DNA of 64,000 nucleotides, taken from positions 186,001 through 250,000 of the forward strand of contig NZ_MUYA01000007.1 of assembly GCF_002015115.1 (NCBI RefSeq), given 5' to 3'. Shown one piece after another: positions 9,960 through 17,113 of this stretch. The notes under the pieces were generated by a model that worked only from the letters and a program-made list of their open reading frames with translations, was not told the DNA's origin and did not search any database. Source of the stretch: Haemophilus paracuniculus (GTDB taxonomy: Bacteria; Pseudomonadota; Gammaproteobacteria; Enterobacterales; Pasteurellaceae). Made by a program: the position numbers and the translations under genes. How positions within the stretch are numbered: the first letter of the stretch is position 1; each line of letters begins with the position of its first letter.

Positions 9960-11513
9960 TTATTTTTTATGCAAAATATCCACCAACGCCTGAAATTTCT
10001 GTTTACGATCAATGGTGGTATCCGCCACTTCATTCAACGCATTCACTAGATTCGGCGATTGCTCTTGCTTTGGATAAGCATACAACGGCACGCCCTGCGA
10101 AAGTTGCTCGACGTAAGCGGTGAGATCTTCCAATAATTTTACCTTTTCAGGATTATCGTGATATTGCTGGAATAAATCGCTGATCGACTGCTCAAACTGC
10201 TCGGCTTTACTGTCGATTTGTTGCTGGCAATACTTCTGCCATTTGATCTGCTCGGCTCGGTTGAGAGTATGCGGATAGTGTCTCGCTCGGTAATGAAACA
10301 GCAACTTCTCTACTCGTTCATCGGCAAATTTCAAGCCGTGATTAGCAAGCTCTTCGGGCGGCAACGTGCGTAAAATCGCCATATTGTTTTTATCCGCAGG
10401 GCTGAAAAAGTTTTCGTAAAGGGTGGTTTCCACATTGGTGGCTGGCTCAAAGGTGCGATCTTCGCTAAACAGTTCGCTCATTTTCTCGCGAATCAAACTT
10501 TTTTGAGCTTTTAATTTGGCGAGATTTTGCAGACAAAATTCACGATCTATGCCTAAACGTTCAGCATTTTCGGGCAAAAGGGTTTTGGCTGGGGCGATAA
10601 TCGGGCATTTGTTAATATGCACCAATTTCAACGACACAGGGGCAATGCCCTCGGCTTCCAACTCGGCTTTTTTGGTGTAAAGACGCTGTTTCAACACTTC
10701 GGCAGGTTGAGCCAACAATTCATCAACATTGCCCGCCAAATCACACACGATCACCGCATTTTGATTGGTCGGGTGCCACGCCAACGGCACAACCCACGCG
10801 GTGTTGCCACGATAATTGCCCAACATTCCCGAAACGTGGACAAGCGGTGTCATCTCGCCCACATCAATCATCTGCTCAACCGCTTTTTTACCCCGATTTT
10901 CAAAGAAAAATTGAAATAATTTCGGCTGTTTTTGCTTAATCAACTTCGCCATTTCAATGGTCGCATACACATCCGCCATTGCATCGTGGGCGTTGCTATG
11001 CTCAATGCCGTTCGCTTTGGTTAGATTTTCCAGCTTGAAACTCGGCAAACCATCCTCATCAAACGCCCACTCAATCCCCTCGGGACGCAACGCATAACAA
11101 GCTCGCACCACATCCAGTAAATCCCAACGAGAATTGCCGTTTTTCCAACTGTATTCGTAAGGATCGAAAAAATTGCGGAAAAAGGTGTAACGGGTCATTT
11201 CGTCATCATAGCGAATGTTGTTATAGCCCATTACGCAAGTGTTCGGCTGGCTAAATTCGGCGTGAATTTTCTCGGCAAATTCGGGTTCACTCAGCCCCTC
11301 AGCGTTACATTGTTGCGGTGTAATCCCCGTTACCATCACCGCCTCGGGGGCGGGCAAATAATCAGGGGTCTGCTTGCAGAAAAACATCACAGGCTCGCCG
11401 ATAATATTGAAATTTTCATCGGTGCGAATCCCCGCAAACTGAGCAGGACGGTCGCTGGCAGGGTTAATCCCAAAACTTTCGTAGTCGTAGATAAAAAAAG
11501 TCGATTTTGGCAT
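9960..11513 (-). CDS. sbcB: Exodeoxyribonuclease I
   Basis: 517 residues, somewhat longer than E. coli SbcB (475). It is a 3'-to-5' single-strand DNA exonuclease of the DnaQ (DEDDh) fold used in mismatch repair and recombination. The N-terminal exonuclease motifs are visible: FFIYDYESFG (Exo I, with Asp and Glu), GYNNIRYDDEM (Exo II) and HSNAHDAMADV (Exo III, His and Asp). The C-terminal half is the SH3-like and helical part of ExoI. Upstream lies a candidate CRP-type element and a TAAAAT -10 at 11545-11550 (see that entry). Confidence 0.95.
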   Translation of the reverse strand: MPKSTFFIYDYESFGINPASDRPAQFAGIRTDENFNIIGEPVMFFCKQTPDYLPAPEAVMVTGITPQQCNAEGLSEPEFAEKIHAEFSQPNTCVMGYNNIRYDDEMTRYTFFRNFFDPYEYSWKNGNSRWDLLDVVRACYALRPEGIEWAFDEDGLPSFKLENLTKANGIEHSNAHDAMADVYATIEMAKLIKQKQPKLFQFFFENRGKKAVEQMIDVGEMTPLVHVSGMLGNYRGNTAWVVPLAWHPTNQNAVIVCDLAGNVDELLAQPAEVLKQRLYTKKAELEAEGIAPVSLKLVHINKCPIIAPAKTLLPENAERLGIDREFCLQNLAKLKAQKSLIREKMSELFSEDRTFEPATNVETTLYENFFSPADKNNMAILRTLPPEELANHGLKFADERVEKLLFHYRARHYPHTLNRAEQIKWQKYCQQQIDSKAEQFEQSISDLFQQYHDNPEKVKLLEDLTAYVEQLSQGVPLYAYPKQEQSPNLVNALNEVADTTIDRKQKFQALVDILHKK

Positions 11514-11582
11514 TGGCTCAATAGATTGACAGAAATTTGCACGGATTTTAGCACAAACAAGCGGTGAGTTTGGGGGGATTTT

Positions 11583-11598
11583 TGTGATCTTGATCGAA
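11583..11598 (-). promoter_or_regulatory. CRP/CRP-S-like element upstream of sbcB
   Basis: Read on the minus strand: TTCGA-TCAAGA-TCACA. The right half is the canonical CRP half site; the left half has C where CRP-N sites have T, as in Sxy-dependent CRP-S competence sites. The centre is 52.5 bp from the +1 predicted from TAAAAT at 11545-11550. The same element at the same spacing precedes the RelA/SpoT-fold gene (12917-12932), and a third copy lies beside comEC. Confidence 0.5.
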
Positions 11599-11621
11599 AA
11601 AGAGAAAACCTAGCCATTAGA

Positions 11622-12047
11622 CTAGGTTGTTAAAAAGCGATAAGCGTTACGATATTTTTCTGCTCTGGCTAAATCTTTTTCATTGATGTGAGGCAATCGG
11701 CTTAAATCCATATTGTGAGTCAAATCAGCGATTTTGACCTTTCGAGCAATACCATTCTTTTTGATTCGCTCTAAATAGGCTTGATAATCTTCACCTTGCC
11801 GTTTTGTGATTGCCTCGACAGCCTGAGCCACAACTTTACCAAATAATTGCTCAATTTGTTCGATAGTAATCACCGTATCTTCTACAATATCGTGCAACCA
11901 CGCTGTGGCAATCACCTCATCAGATTGATCCGCTACAAATTTCGCCACAAATTCAAGATGTAAAAAATAAGGTTTACCTGCTTTATCTTGCTGGTTGGCG
12001 TGCCAATGTTGAGCAAACTGTTTAGCTTTATCGGCAAGCATAAGCAC
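11622..12047 (-). CDS. Small SpoT-type HD hydrolase (candidate alarmone hydrolase/antitoxin)
   Basis: 141 residues. It carries the ordered motifs of the (p)ppGpp hydrolase domain of RelA/SpoT and MESH1 proteins: GKPYFLH (metal His30), WLHDIVEDT (His52, Asp53, Glu56, Asp57), FGKVVAQAVEAITK, and KIADLTHNM (Asp108, Asn112). It lacks synthetase, TGS and ACT domains, so it is a stand-alone small alarmone hydrolase. The start is GTG at 12047, overlapping the previous TAG by one base, or ATG at 12041. It is the last gene of a three-gene unit with a RelA/SpoT-fold protein. In toxSAS modules such a hydrolase can serve as antitoxin; that role is inferred. Confidence 0.8.
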   Translation of the reverse strand: MLMLADKAKQFAQHWHANQQDKAGKPYFLHLEFVAKFVADQSDEVIATAWLHDIVEDTVITIEQIEQLFGKVVAQAVEAITKRQGEDYQAYLERIKKNGIARKVKIADLTHNMDLSRLPHINEKDLARAEKYRNAYRFLTT

Positions 12048-12268
12048 TAATGCACCTTAATAAATTGAATGGCTTCCTTTTCCGAAATTTCATTATAAGC
12101 ATCAAAATCACTGATCAAAATTTTATCCGCCCAAAAAGTGCCAAATTGCGTATCCCAATCCTCTTTCTCGGGTTCATAAACCGCAAAAGAGAGCCAGTCA
12201 TCTTTCACGCCTCGAATAAGTTTTTGCAAGCCATTTCCCATTTCGGCTAAATAATACTGATACATCAT
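12047..12268 (-). CDS. Unknown 73-residue protein in the RelA/SpoT-HD cassette
   Basis: Not recognised. A small acidic soluble protein rich in Trp, Tyr and Phe (DDWLSFAVYEPEKEDW, TFWADKI), with no signal peptide or membrane segment. Its start overlaps the stop of the RelA/SpoT-fold gene (ATGA) and its stop overlaps the first start option of the HD gene, so the three genes must be co-translated. By position it could be an immunity or antitoxin partner, but nothing in the residues proves that. Confidence 0.7.
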   Translation of the reverse strand: MMYQYYLAEMGNGLQKLIRGVKDDWLSFAVYEPEKEDWDTQFGTFWADKILISDFDAYNEISEKEAIQFIKVH

Positions 12269-12846
12269 TTCTTTTCCCTAATTGAAGTGATTAATTTAGG
12301 TTCGTCTAATTTAGCACTTAAATTCTGCATTTCAAGAAAAATTTGCTGTTTTTCTGATTGCGAGGTGGTTGGATCTCTAAATCGTTCATACAACCGATGC
12401 AATTTTCCATTTTTCAACGCAAAACTTTGCGAAGTGTGATATTGCATCTCAAAAATCACATCTTCTTTTTCGATTAATGTGGTAATAAAAGTATTGATCC
12501 CTTTATAAACTGAACCCGTTTTTCAACTATTTTTAACAATAATAGTTTTATAGCCTTTATCTTTTAATTTTTGTTGCATCATTTGATATTGTTCAACAAA
12601 AGTTTCAACCTCGAAAATTGCCGTATAACGCAGAATATCTTTAACGCTATTTAATGCTTGTTGCTCGCCCATTCCTGCTAGCATTTCTGTCGCCACTTTA
12701 CGTTTTAATGAATCGAATGATTTTAGCCGATGTTCTAGCCCTGCGGATGTGGCTGAAACCGATGAAATAATCGACAGCATATCCTCAGTAATTTTAGGCT
12801 CAATTTTTTCTACCCTATCCCTTAAATGCTTGATTTTATGCTGCAT
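12265..12846 (-). pseudogene. RelA/SpoT-fold protein interrupted by one in-frame TGA (candidate toxSAS-like toxin)
   Basis: One frame of 193 codons is broken only by TGA at 12523-12525, giving pieces of 107 and 85 residues. Continuous reading shows the nucleotidyltransferase fold of alarmone synthetases: HRLKSFDSLKRK (39-50), VKDILRYTAIF (69-79), then KN-S-stop-KTGSVYKGINTF, and FEMQYHTSQSFALK (132-145) with the Glu and Gln of the synthetase E-x-Q-x-R/H-T motif. The stop sits where related phage and polymorphic-toxin proteins that I recall have Trp (K-N-x-W-K), so TGG to TGA is the simplest history. The GTG at 12459 in the second piece is only an apparent start. Downstream genes overlap it. 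Substrate (GTP/GDP, ATP or tRNA) is unknown. Confidence 0.65.
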
Positions 12847-12916
12847 AATCGCCTCAGTAATAATGTTTCATTAAATCAATTTTAACAAAACAAGCGGTTA
12901 GTTTTCGGGGAATTTT

Positions 12917-12932
12917 TGTGATCTGGATCGAA
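12917..12932 (-). promoter_or_regulatory. CRP/CRP-S-like element upstream of the RelA/SpoT-HD cassette
   Basis: On the minus strand: TTCGA-TCCAGA-TCACA, followed by an uptake-signal core and a TAAAAT -10 box (12879-12884). The centre is 52.5 bp from the predicted +1, exactly as at sbcB. H. influenzae competence genes use Sxy-dependent CRP-S sites of this general form, including one before a toxin-antitoxin pair. Confidence 0.5.
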
Positions 12933-12941
12933 GAAATAAAA

Positions 12942-12966
12942 AAATCGCCCAACTTGCGGGCGATTT
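12942..12966 (-). terminator. Terminator of the Sel1-repeat operon
   Basis: A 9-bp perfect stem (AAATCGCCC/GGGCGATTT, 12942-12950 with 12958-12966) is followed on the minus strand by seven or more T. It lies 18 nt after the stop of the 12984 gene. Confidence 0.8.
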
Positions 12967-12983
12967 GGAAAAATTAAATTTAT

Positions 12984-13535
12984 TTAATCCGTTGAATTAT
13001 TTAGGTAGCGATATTGTTTACAGGCTTGCTGGTTGCCATTGTCGCAGGCTTGACCAATATATTGTTTGGCTTGTGCTTTATCTTGTCGCACAAAATTGCC
13101 CTTTTGATAAATTTCACCCAAGCGTAATAATGCCTCGTTGGAATTTTGTTGAGCTGCTTTTTTATATAACTCAACCCCTTTCACATAATCTTGCCTAATA
13201 AATTTTCCTTCAATATAGAGATCGGCTAAATAAATTTGCCCCTCAGCAAAATCTTGCTCGGCGGATTTTTTCGCCAATTCCACCGCTTGCACAAAATCTT
13301 GTCGCACGCCTAGCCCGTTTTGATACATTTTCGCCAGTTGTAATTGAGCTTGGGGATAATTTTTATCCGCAAGCACTTTTAATTTCGGCAATGCCTCAAA
13401 ATATGCATCTCTGTTTAATAAAGGTAAAATTTCATCAAATTCTTTCGCCATTTTTTGTTGTGCATATTGTTGGTAAAAATAGCCACCGCCACCAATCAAT
13501 CCTAATAATACGGCTAATATTGCGATTTTTTTCAT
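12984..13535 (-). CDS. Membrane-anchored Sel1-like repeat protein
   Basis: 183 residues. The N-terminal MKKIAILAVLLGLIGGGGYF is a signal anchor or uncleaved signal. Then come three to four Sel1-like (TPR-type) repeats with the pattern A-x-x-x-L-x-x-x-Y-x-x-G-x-x-V-x-Q-D, for example AQLQLAKMYQNGLGVRQD and ALLRLGEIYQKGNFVRQD. The C-terminus ends in C-x4-C (QACDNGNQQACKQYRYLN), as in its larger neighbour. Such repeats are protein-interaction scaffolds. Third gene of an operon, 4 nt after the coiled-coil membrane protein. Confidence 0.75.
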   Translation of the reverse strand: MKKIAILAVLLGLIGGGGYFYQQYAQQKMAKEFDEILPLLNRDAYFEALPKLKVLADKNYPQAQLQLAKMYQNGLGVRQDFVQAVELAKKSAEQDFAEGQIYLADLYIEGKFIRQDYVKGVELYKKAAQQNSNEALLRLGEIYQKGNFVRQDKAQAKQYIGQACDNGNQQACKQYRYLNNSTD

Positions 13536-13539
13536 TTTA

Positions 13540-14229
13540 TTACTCCTCTGGTTTTAAAATACTCTGCATTGTTTTCTTCATTGCAGGATACATCGGATAA
13601 TGATAATCCCATAGCATTTGGTAAAGTTGTTTTTCTTGCTCTTGTAATCTTTTGAGTTCCAATTCATCAGAAACATTTTCAACTTCAAAAATATCCTTCC
13701 TTTGAAAAATCTCATTTTGTTCAAAATCATTTTTAGCGATTAAATCGTATAGGGTAAAACTATTTTGATTTTTAATATCAAACAAATACCATTTCAATAT
13801 CTGAATTTCATCATCATTTAATGATTTAGAATTATTTAAATAACGATAAACCCTTTCCCGATTTTGTTCTCGCTTTAAAATCAGATCCACCTGTTTTTCT
13901 TTTTCTACAAAAGTAGATAGAACCGTTTTTACTCGTTCTTCCTGCTTGCCAATTTTATTACTTAACGAAGTTAAATGGCTTTCAGCTTGCTTAACGTTTC
14001 GGGTAAATTGCTGATAACTGAAAATAGCAACAATCACAGGAATTACCGTAGCAATCGCTAAAAATATCCCTAATAATGCAAACACTTCCACTGTGGCTTG
14101 CCATTTTTCCGTTGAAGAAAATTTCCCAAACAATAAACAGGTCGCCAACGCAGATAGTGCAAGGGCAATCACGCCCCAAACAATATGCCAATAATATTTG
14201 GCTAAAAAGCTCTCTTTTTCTTGTGTCAT
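13540..14229 (-). CDS. Unknown two-TM membrane protein with coiled coil
   Basis: 229 residues. Two hydrophobic segments lie near the N-terminus (about 13-35 and 47-70), then a long charged region likely to form a coiled coil (VKQAESHLTSLSNKIGKQEERV). The C-terminal part is acidic with the KRLQEQEKQLYQMLWDYHYP segment. No enzyme motif seen. The ATG overlaps the stop of the upstream Sel1 gene (TAATG), and the next gene follows after 4 nt, so all three are one operon, likely sharing an envelope function that I cannot name. Confidence 0.65.
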   Translation of the reverse strand: MTQEKESFLAKYYWHIVWGVIALALSALATCLLFGKFSSTEKWQATVEVFALLGIFLAIATVIPVIVAIFSYQQFTRNVKQAESHLTSLSNKIGKQEERVKTVLSTFVEKEKQVDLILKREQNRERVYRYLNNSKSLNDDEIQILKWYLFDIKNQNSFTLYDLIAKNDFEQNEIFQRKDIFEVENVSDELELKRLQEQEKQLYQMLWDYHYPMYPAMKKTMQSILKPEE

Positions 14230-15251
14230 TATTTAATCCCCTGCTCGTTTAATCTGCGGTAATTATCACAACCTTTTTGAATGCCTTTATCACATTCTAT
14301 GCCGTAATATTGCTTAGCTTTGCTCAGCTCCTTCCTATCTTCAAATCTCTCCCCTATATTTTCAAATCCTAGTTCTTCTGCTTTTTGAAACCATTTAAAT
14401 GCTTTTTCATCATTCTGCTCTAAACCCTTTCCTTCCATATACGCTTCTCCTACCACAAATGCATATTTACCAAAAGTTTGTTCAGAGGCTTTCTCAATAA
14501 GCTCAGCAGCTTTGACTTCATCTTTTTCTATCACATTGTTACCTTTTAAATACACACGTGCTAACAAAAATTGAGCCAAAGCATCGCCTTGCCCAGCAGC
14601 TTTTTTCAACAAATCAACTCCTTTGGCTTCATCTTTTTTTACACCTTCCCATTTTCCTCCCAAGTACATCGCTCCTAAAAAAATCTGAGCACTGGCATTT
14701 CCTTGTTCCACCGCTTTTTGAAACCATTCAACCGCTTTGGTGTAATCTTTTTTTACACCTTTACCATCAGAAAACATACTCCCTAACATATATTGAGCTG
14801 CTGCATTTCCCTGCTCTGCCGCTTTTTGAAACCATTCAACCGCTTTGGTGTAATCTTTTTTTACACCTATACCATCAGAATACATATCCCCTAACTTATA
14901 TTGAGCTTCCGCATTTCCTTGCTCCGCCGCTTTTTGATACCATTCAACCGCTTTGGTGTAATCTTTTTTTACACCTATACCATCAGAAAACATACTCCCT
15001 AACATATATTGAGCTTCCGCATTTCCTTGCTCCGCCGCTTTTTGAAACCACTCTGCGGCTTTGATGTTATTTTGAGCATTCATATTTAACCAGTTGTAAT
15101 ACATTTTCCCTAACTTATATTGAGCTTTGGCATCCCCCTGCTCGGCTAATTGTTTTGTGGTAGCAAAATCAGGCTTATTCTCTGGATTAGCAAACGCTAT
15201 GGTACTCACCCCCAACGAGGCAATTAAGGTAACAAAAAAAGTTTTAAACAT
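14229..15251 (-). CDS. Exported Sel1-repeat protein
   Basis: 340 residues from ATG at 15251. A longer frame exists, but this ATG has SD GAGGAA and begins a clean signal peptide, with cleavage after AFA before NPENK. Behind it are about seven Sel1-like 36-residue repeats (pattern AVEWFQKAAEQGNAEAQYML then D-G-x-G-V-K-K-D), three of them nearly identical in DNA. The C-terminus has C-x-K-G-x-x-K-G-C. Probably periplasmic. Sel1 proteins act as interaction scaffolds; the partner is unknown, though the next two operon genes are obvious candidates. Confidence 0.8.
   Translation of the reverse strand: MFKTFFVTLIASLGVSTIAFANPENKPDFATTKQLAEQGDAKAQYKLGKMYYNWLNMNAQNNIKAAEWFQKAAEQGNAEAQYMLGSMFSDGIGVKKDYTKAVEWYQKAAEQGNAEAQYKLGDMYSDGIGVKKDYTKAVEWFQKAAEQGNAAAQYMLGSMFSDGKGVKKDYTKAVEWFQKAVEQGNASAQIFLGAMYLGGKWEGVKKDEAKGVDLLKKAAGQGDALAQFLLARVYLKGNNVIEKDEVKAAELIEKASEQTFGKYAFVVGEAYMEGKGLEQNDEKAFKWFQKAEELGFENIGERFEDRKELSKAKQYYGIECDKGIQKGCDNYRRLNEQGIK
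14757..15060. repeat. Tandem 108-bp repeats inside the Sel1 gene
   Basis: Three consecutive units begin at about 14757, 14865 and 14973, each 108 bp (36 codons) and nearly identical at DNA level, far more so than needed for the Sel1 fold. Unit number could change by slippage or recombination. Confidence 0.75.
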
Positions 15252-15404
15252 TGGAAATTCCTCTCTGTTGATAAAAAAGTGAAAATTTCCCGAATTATAC
15301 TGTTGTTTTTTTTTTGTACAGTTTGCTATGATTTTTTGCACAGAATGTAAGCGGTAGGTGGGCGGTTTAAAAAAGAGGCAAAAAAAAGAAATGAAAGGCA
15401 ATAA

Positions 15405-15427
15405 AAAACCACCCCAAAGGTGGTTTT
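15405..15427 (-). terminator. Terminator downstream of the ybjQ-like gene
   Basis: A 9-bp stem AAAACCACC/GGTGGTTTT with a 5-nt loop sits 8 nt after the stop codon on the minus strand; the T side continues the stem. Confidence 0.7.
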
Positions 15428-15434
15428 AAATCAT

Positions 15435-15758
15435 TTAGCGAAGCACAACTGCCGTGCCAGTGGCGACCACGATAAACATTCCCTTATCGCCGCCCATTGA
15501 TTGATATTCCATTGAAACACCCACCACGGCATTCGCCCCGATTTTTCGAGCTTCTTTCTCTAATTCGGCGAGGGCTTCTTTGCGAGAGGCGTTGAGTTTG
15601 CTTTCGTAAGCCCCCGAGCGACCGCCGATCACATCGGTAATGCTGGCGAAGAAATCACGGATAAAATTCGCCCCTGAAACCACTTCGCCAAACACTAAGC
15701 CTTTGTATTCGGCGATTTCTCTGCCTTGAATGGTGGGGGTGGTGGTAATAATCATCAA
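15435..15758 (-). CDS. UPF0145 (YbjQ-like) protein
   Basis: 107 residues. It matches the YbjQ/UPF0145 family: [19 protein letters not shown] at the start, GGRSGAYE in the middle and [12 protein letters not shown] near the end. The family forms a pentameric beta-alpha fold and is sometimes called heavy-metal-binding on weak grounds; no function is established. It sits 6 nt downstream of hpt, so probably cotranscribed. Confidence 0.85.
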   Translation of the reverse strand: MMIITTTPTIQGREIAEYKGLVFGEVVSGANFIRDFFASITDVIGGRSGAYESKLNASRKEALAELEKEARKIGANAVVGVSMEYQSMGGDKGMFIVVATGTAVVLR

Positions 15759-15764
15759 CGCCCC

Positions 15765-16304
15765 TTATTCGTCAATCACCACTTTGGCGATGTAGTCGAG
15801 GTGGCGATATTGTTGGGCGTAGTCGATGCCGTAGCCGACCACAAATTCATCGGGGATCGCAAAACCCGCCCACTCGACTGGCACGTCCACCTCACGGCGA
15901 GAGGGTTTATCTAACAGGGTGCAAATCGTAACCGAACGAGGCTCACGCAGTTTAAGCATTTCACGCACTTTGCTGAGAGTAAAACCCGTGTCGATAATAT
16001 CTTCCACGATCAACACATCTTTGCCGTGAATTTCGCCGTCCAAATCTTTCAAAATTTTGACATCACGGCTGGATTCCGTCCCCGTGCCGTAGCTCGAAGC
16101 GGTCATAAAATCCACCTCAACGGGCAAATTAAGCTGACGCACCAGATCCGCCATAAACATAAAAGATCCACGCAACAACCCCACCACCACGAGCTTTTCA
16201 CAATGGTTATGTTGGTAGAAATGGTTGATTTCTTGGGCAAGTTCACGAATGCGAGTTTGCACATCGTGCGAGGCGATCATTGTTTCAATATGATGTTTTT
16301 TCAT
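15765..16304 (-). CDS. hpt: Hypoxanthine phosphoribosyltransferase
   Basis: 179 residues from ATG at 16304, preceded by AGAAAGGAACAGACA with a good SD; the longer frame to 16493 has no such signal. The PRPP-binding loop [14 protein letters not shown] is clear, with [16 protein letters not shown] and the flexible-loop serine-tyrosine (TASSYG) upstream. It salvages hypoxanthine (and guanine) to IMP (GMP) using PRPP in the cytoplasm. Confidence 0.95.
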   Translation of the reverse strand: MKKHHIETMIASHDVQTRIRELAQEINHFYQHNHCEKLVVVGLLRGSFMFMADLVRQLNLPVEVDFMTASSYGTGTESSRDVKILKDLDGEIHGKDVLIVEDIIDTGFTLSKVREMLKLREPRSVTICTLLDKPSRREVDVPVEWAGFAIPDEFVVGYGIDYAQQYRHLDYIAKVVIDE

Positions 16305-16480
16305 TGTCTGTTCCTTTCTCAACAAAATCGGGCTAATGATACCATTTTCCCTTGCAAGGGGTAAGATTTTGGGAAATTTAATTCTGCGTTGAGAGATTTT
16401 ACGCCGATAAGAATACTTTATTTTTACTGATGTTATCATTACAATAGGATTAACAATCATTACATTTGCGAGGTTTATTG

Positions 16481-16804
16481 ATGAGTTATACAAATTTTAA
16501 TATGCGGCTTGATGACAACTTGCGTGGACGAGCCTATCCAATTTTGGAACAATATGGGCTAACTCCAAGTCAAGCAGTGAGAATGTTTTTTAATCAAATT
16601 GCCCAAACGGGCAAAATTCCGCTTTCATTTGATTGGGTAGAGGTTTCCAACTTAACGCCCAAAGCCCAAGCCCGTTTACGCCAAACCGAACAAGAGTTTG
16701 CTAATGGCGATTACACTTGCTACGAAAGTCTTGATGAGCTTAATCAGGCAATGGAGAAAGTATTTAAAAAGGCTTTGAAAATAGGGAATGTTAGGCTATT
16801 GTAA
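16481..16804 (+). CDS. dinJ: RelB/DinJ-family antitoxin without a visible toxin
   Basis: 107 residues from ATG at 16481 (GAGG about 7 nt upstream); an earlier in-frame start at 16466 was rejected. The ribbon-helix-helix core [20 protein letters not shown], then [20 protein letters not shown] and KIPLSF, is the DinJ/RelB signature. DinJ binds and neutralises a YafQ/RelE-type mRNase and represses its own promoter. No RelE/YafQ-like protein follows; the next 300 bp hold only a degenerate small ORF. It is therefore an orphan antitoxin or the remnant of a pair. Confidence 0.85.
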   Translation: MSYTNFNMRLDDNLRGRAYPILEQYGLTPSQAVRMFFNQIAQTGKIPLSFDWVEVSNLTPKAQARLRQTEQEFANGDYTCYESLDELNQAMEKVFKKALKIGNVRLL

Positions 16805-16827
16805 TTATTTCTAATTAGGTTATAGAT

Positions 16828-17075
16828 TTGATTGCATTAACAACTTTTGATTACAAAAAACTGTATTACGATAGATGTAATACACGCTCATTTTCGTTAT
16901 TTGTTAATCATAATCCAGAATGGATGACTATAATTGCAAAAATTGGAGAAAATTTAAATTATCTAGCGGTAAATGTAATATGTCAAAAAAAGAAGAAAGA
17001 TTAATGGTTGATTATCGTATCATACCCGAAAACCTTAAAAACACTTTGCAATTTCTTCAAAAGAAATTGCATTAA
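16828..17075 (+). pseudogene. Possible degenerate small ORF with frameshift in an A tract
   Basis: From TTG at 16828 the frame reads about 58 residues (DYKKLYYDRCNTRSFSLFV, HNPEWMTIIAKIGENLNYL) and stops at 17002-17004. If the seven-A tract at 16985-16991 had one more A, the frame would continue to 17075 (ERLMVDYRIIPENLKNTLQF). Not recognised; not RelE/YafQ-like. No good SD. An 11-bp stem with a 3-nt loop (17047-17071) at its end resembles a terminator. This covers the roughly 310 bp between the antitoxin and the methyltransferase, which is strongly A+T-rich. Confidence 0.3.
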
Positions 17076-17113
17076 AAAACAAACAATTAAAATTAACACA
17101 TTAAGAATCTATT

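Noticed and set aside
12265..12459. Separate 64-residue gene starting at GTG 12459
   Set aside because: The frame runs back to the TGA at 12523 with family residues (VYKGIN), so it is the end of the interrupted RelA/SpoT-fold gene.
14558..15064. Plus-strand ORF of 168 codons with apparent Leu-rich repeats
   Set aside because: It is the reverse complement of the Sel1 repeats; the repeat pattern comes from the real gene.
16828..17075. YafQ/RelE toxin partner for the DinJ antitoxin
   Set aside because: The translated residues in any frame lack the RelE/YafQ pattern, and no SD is present.
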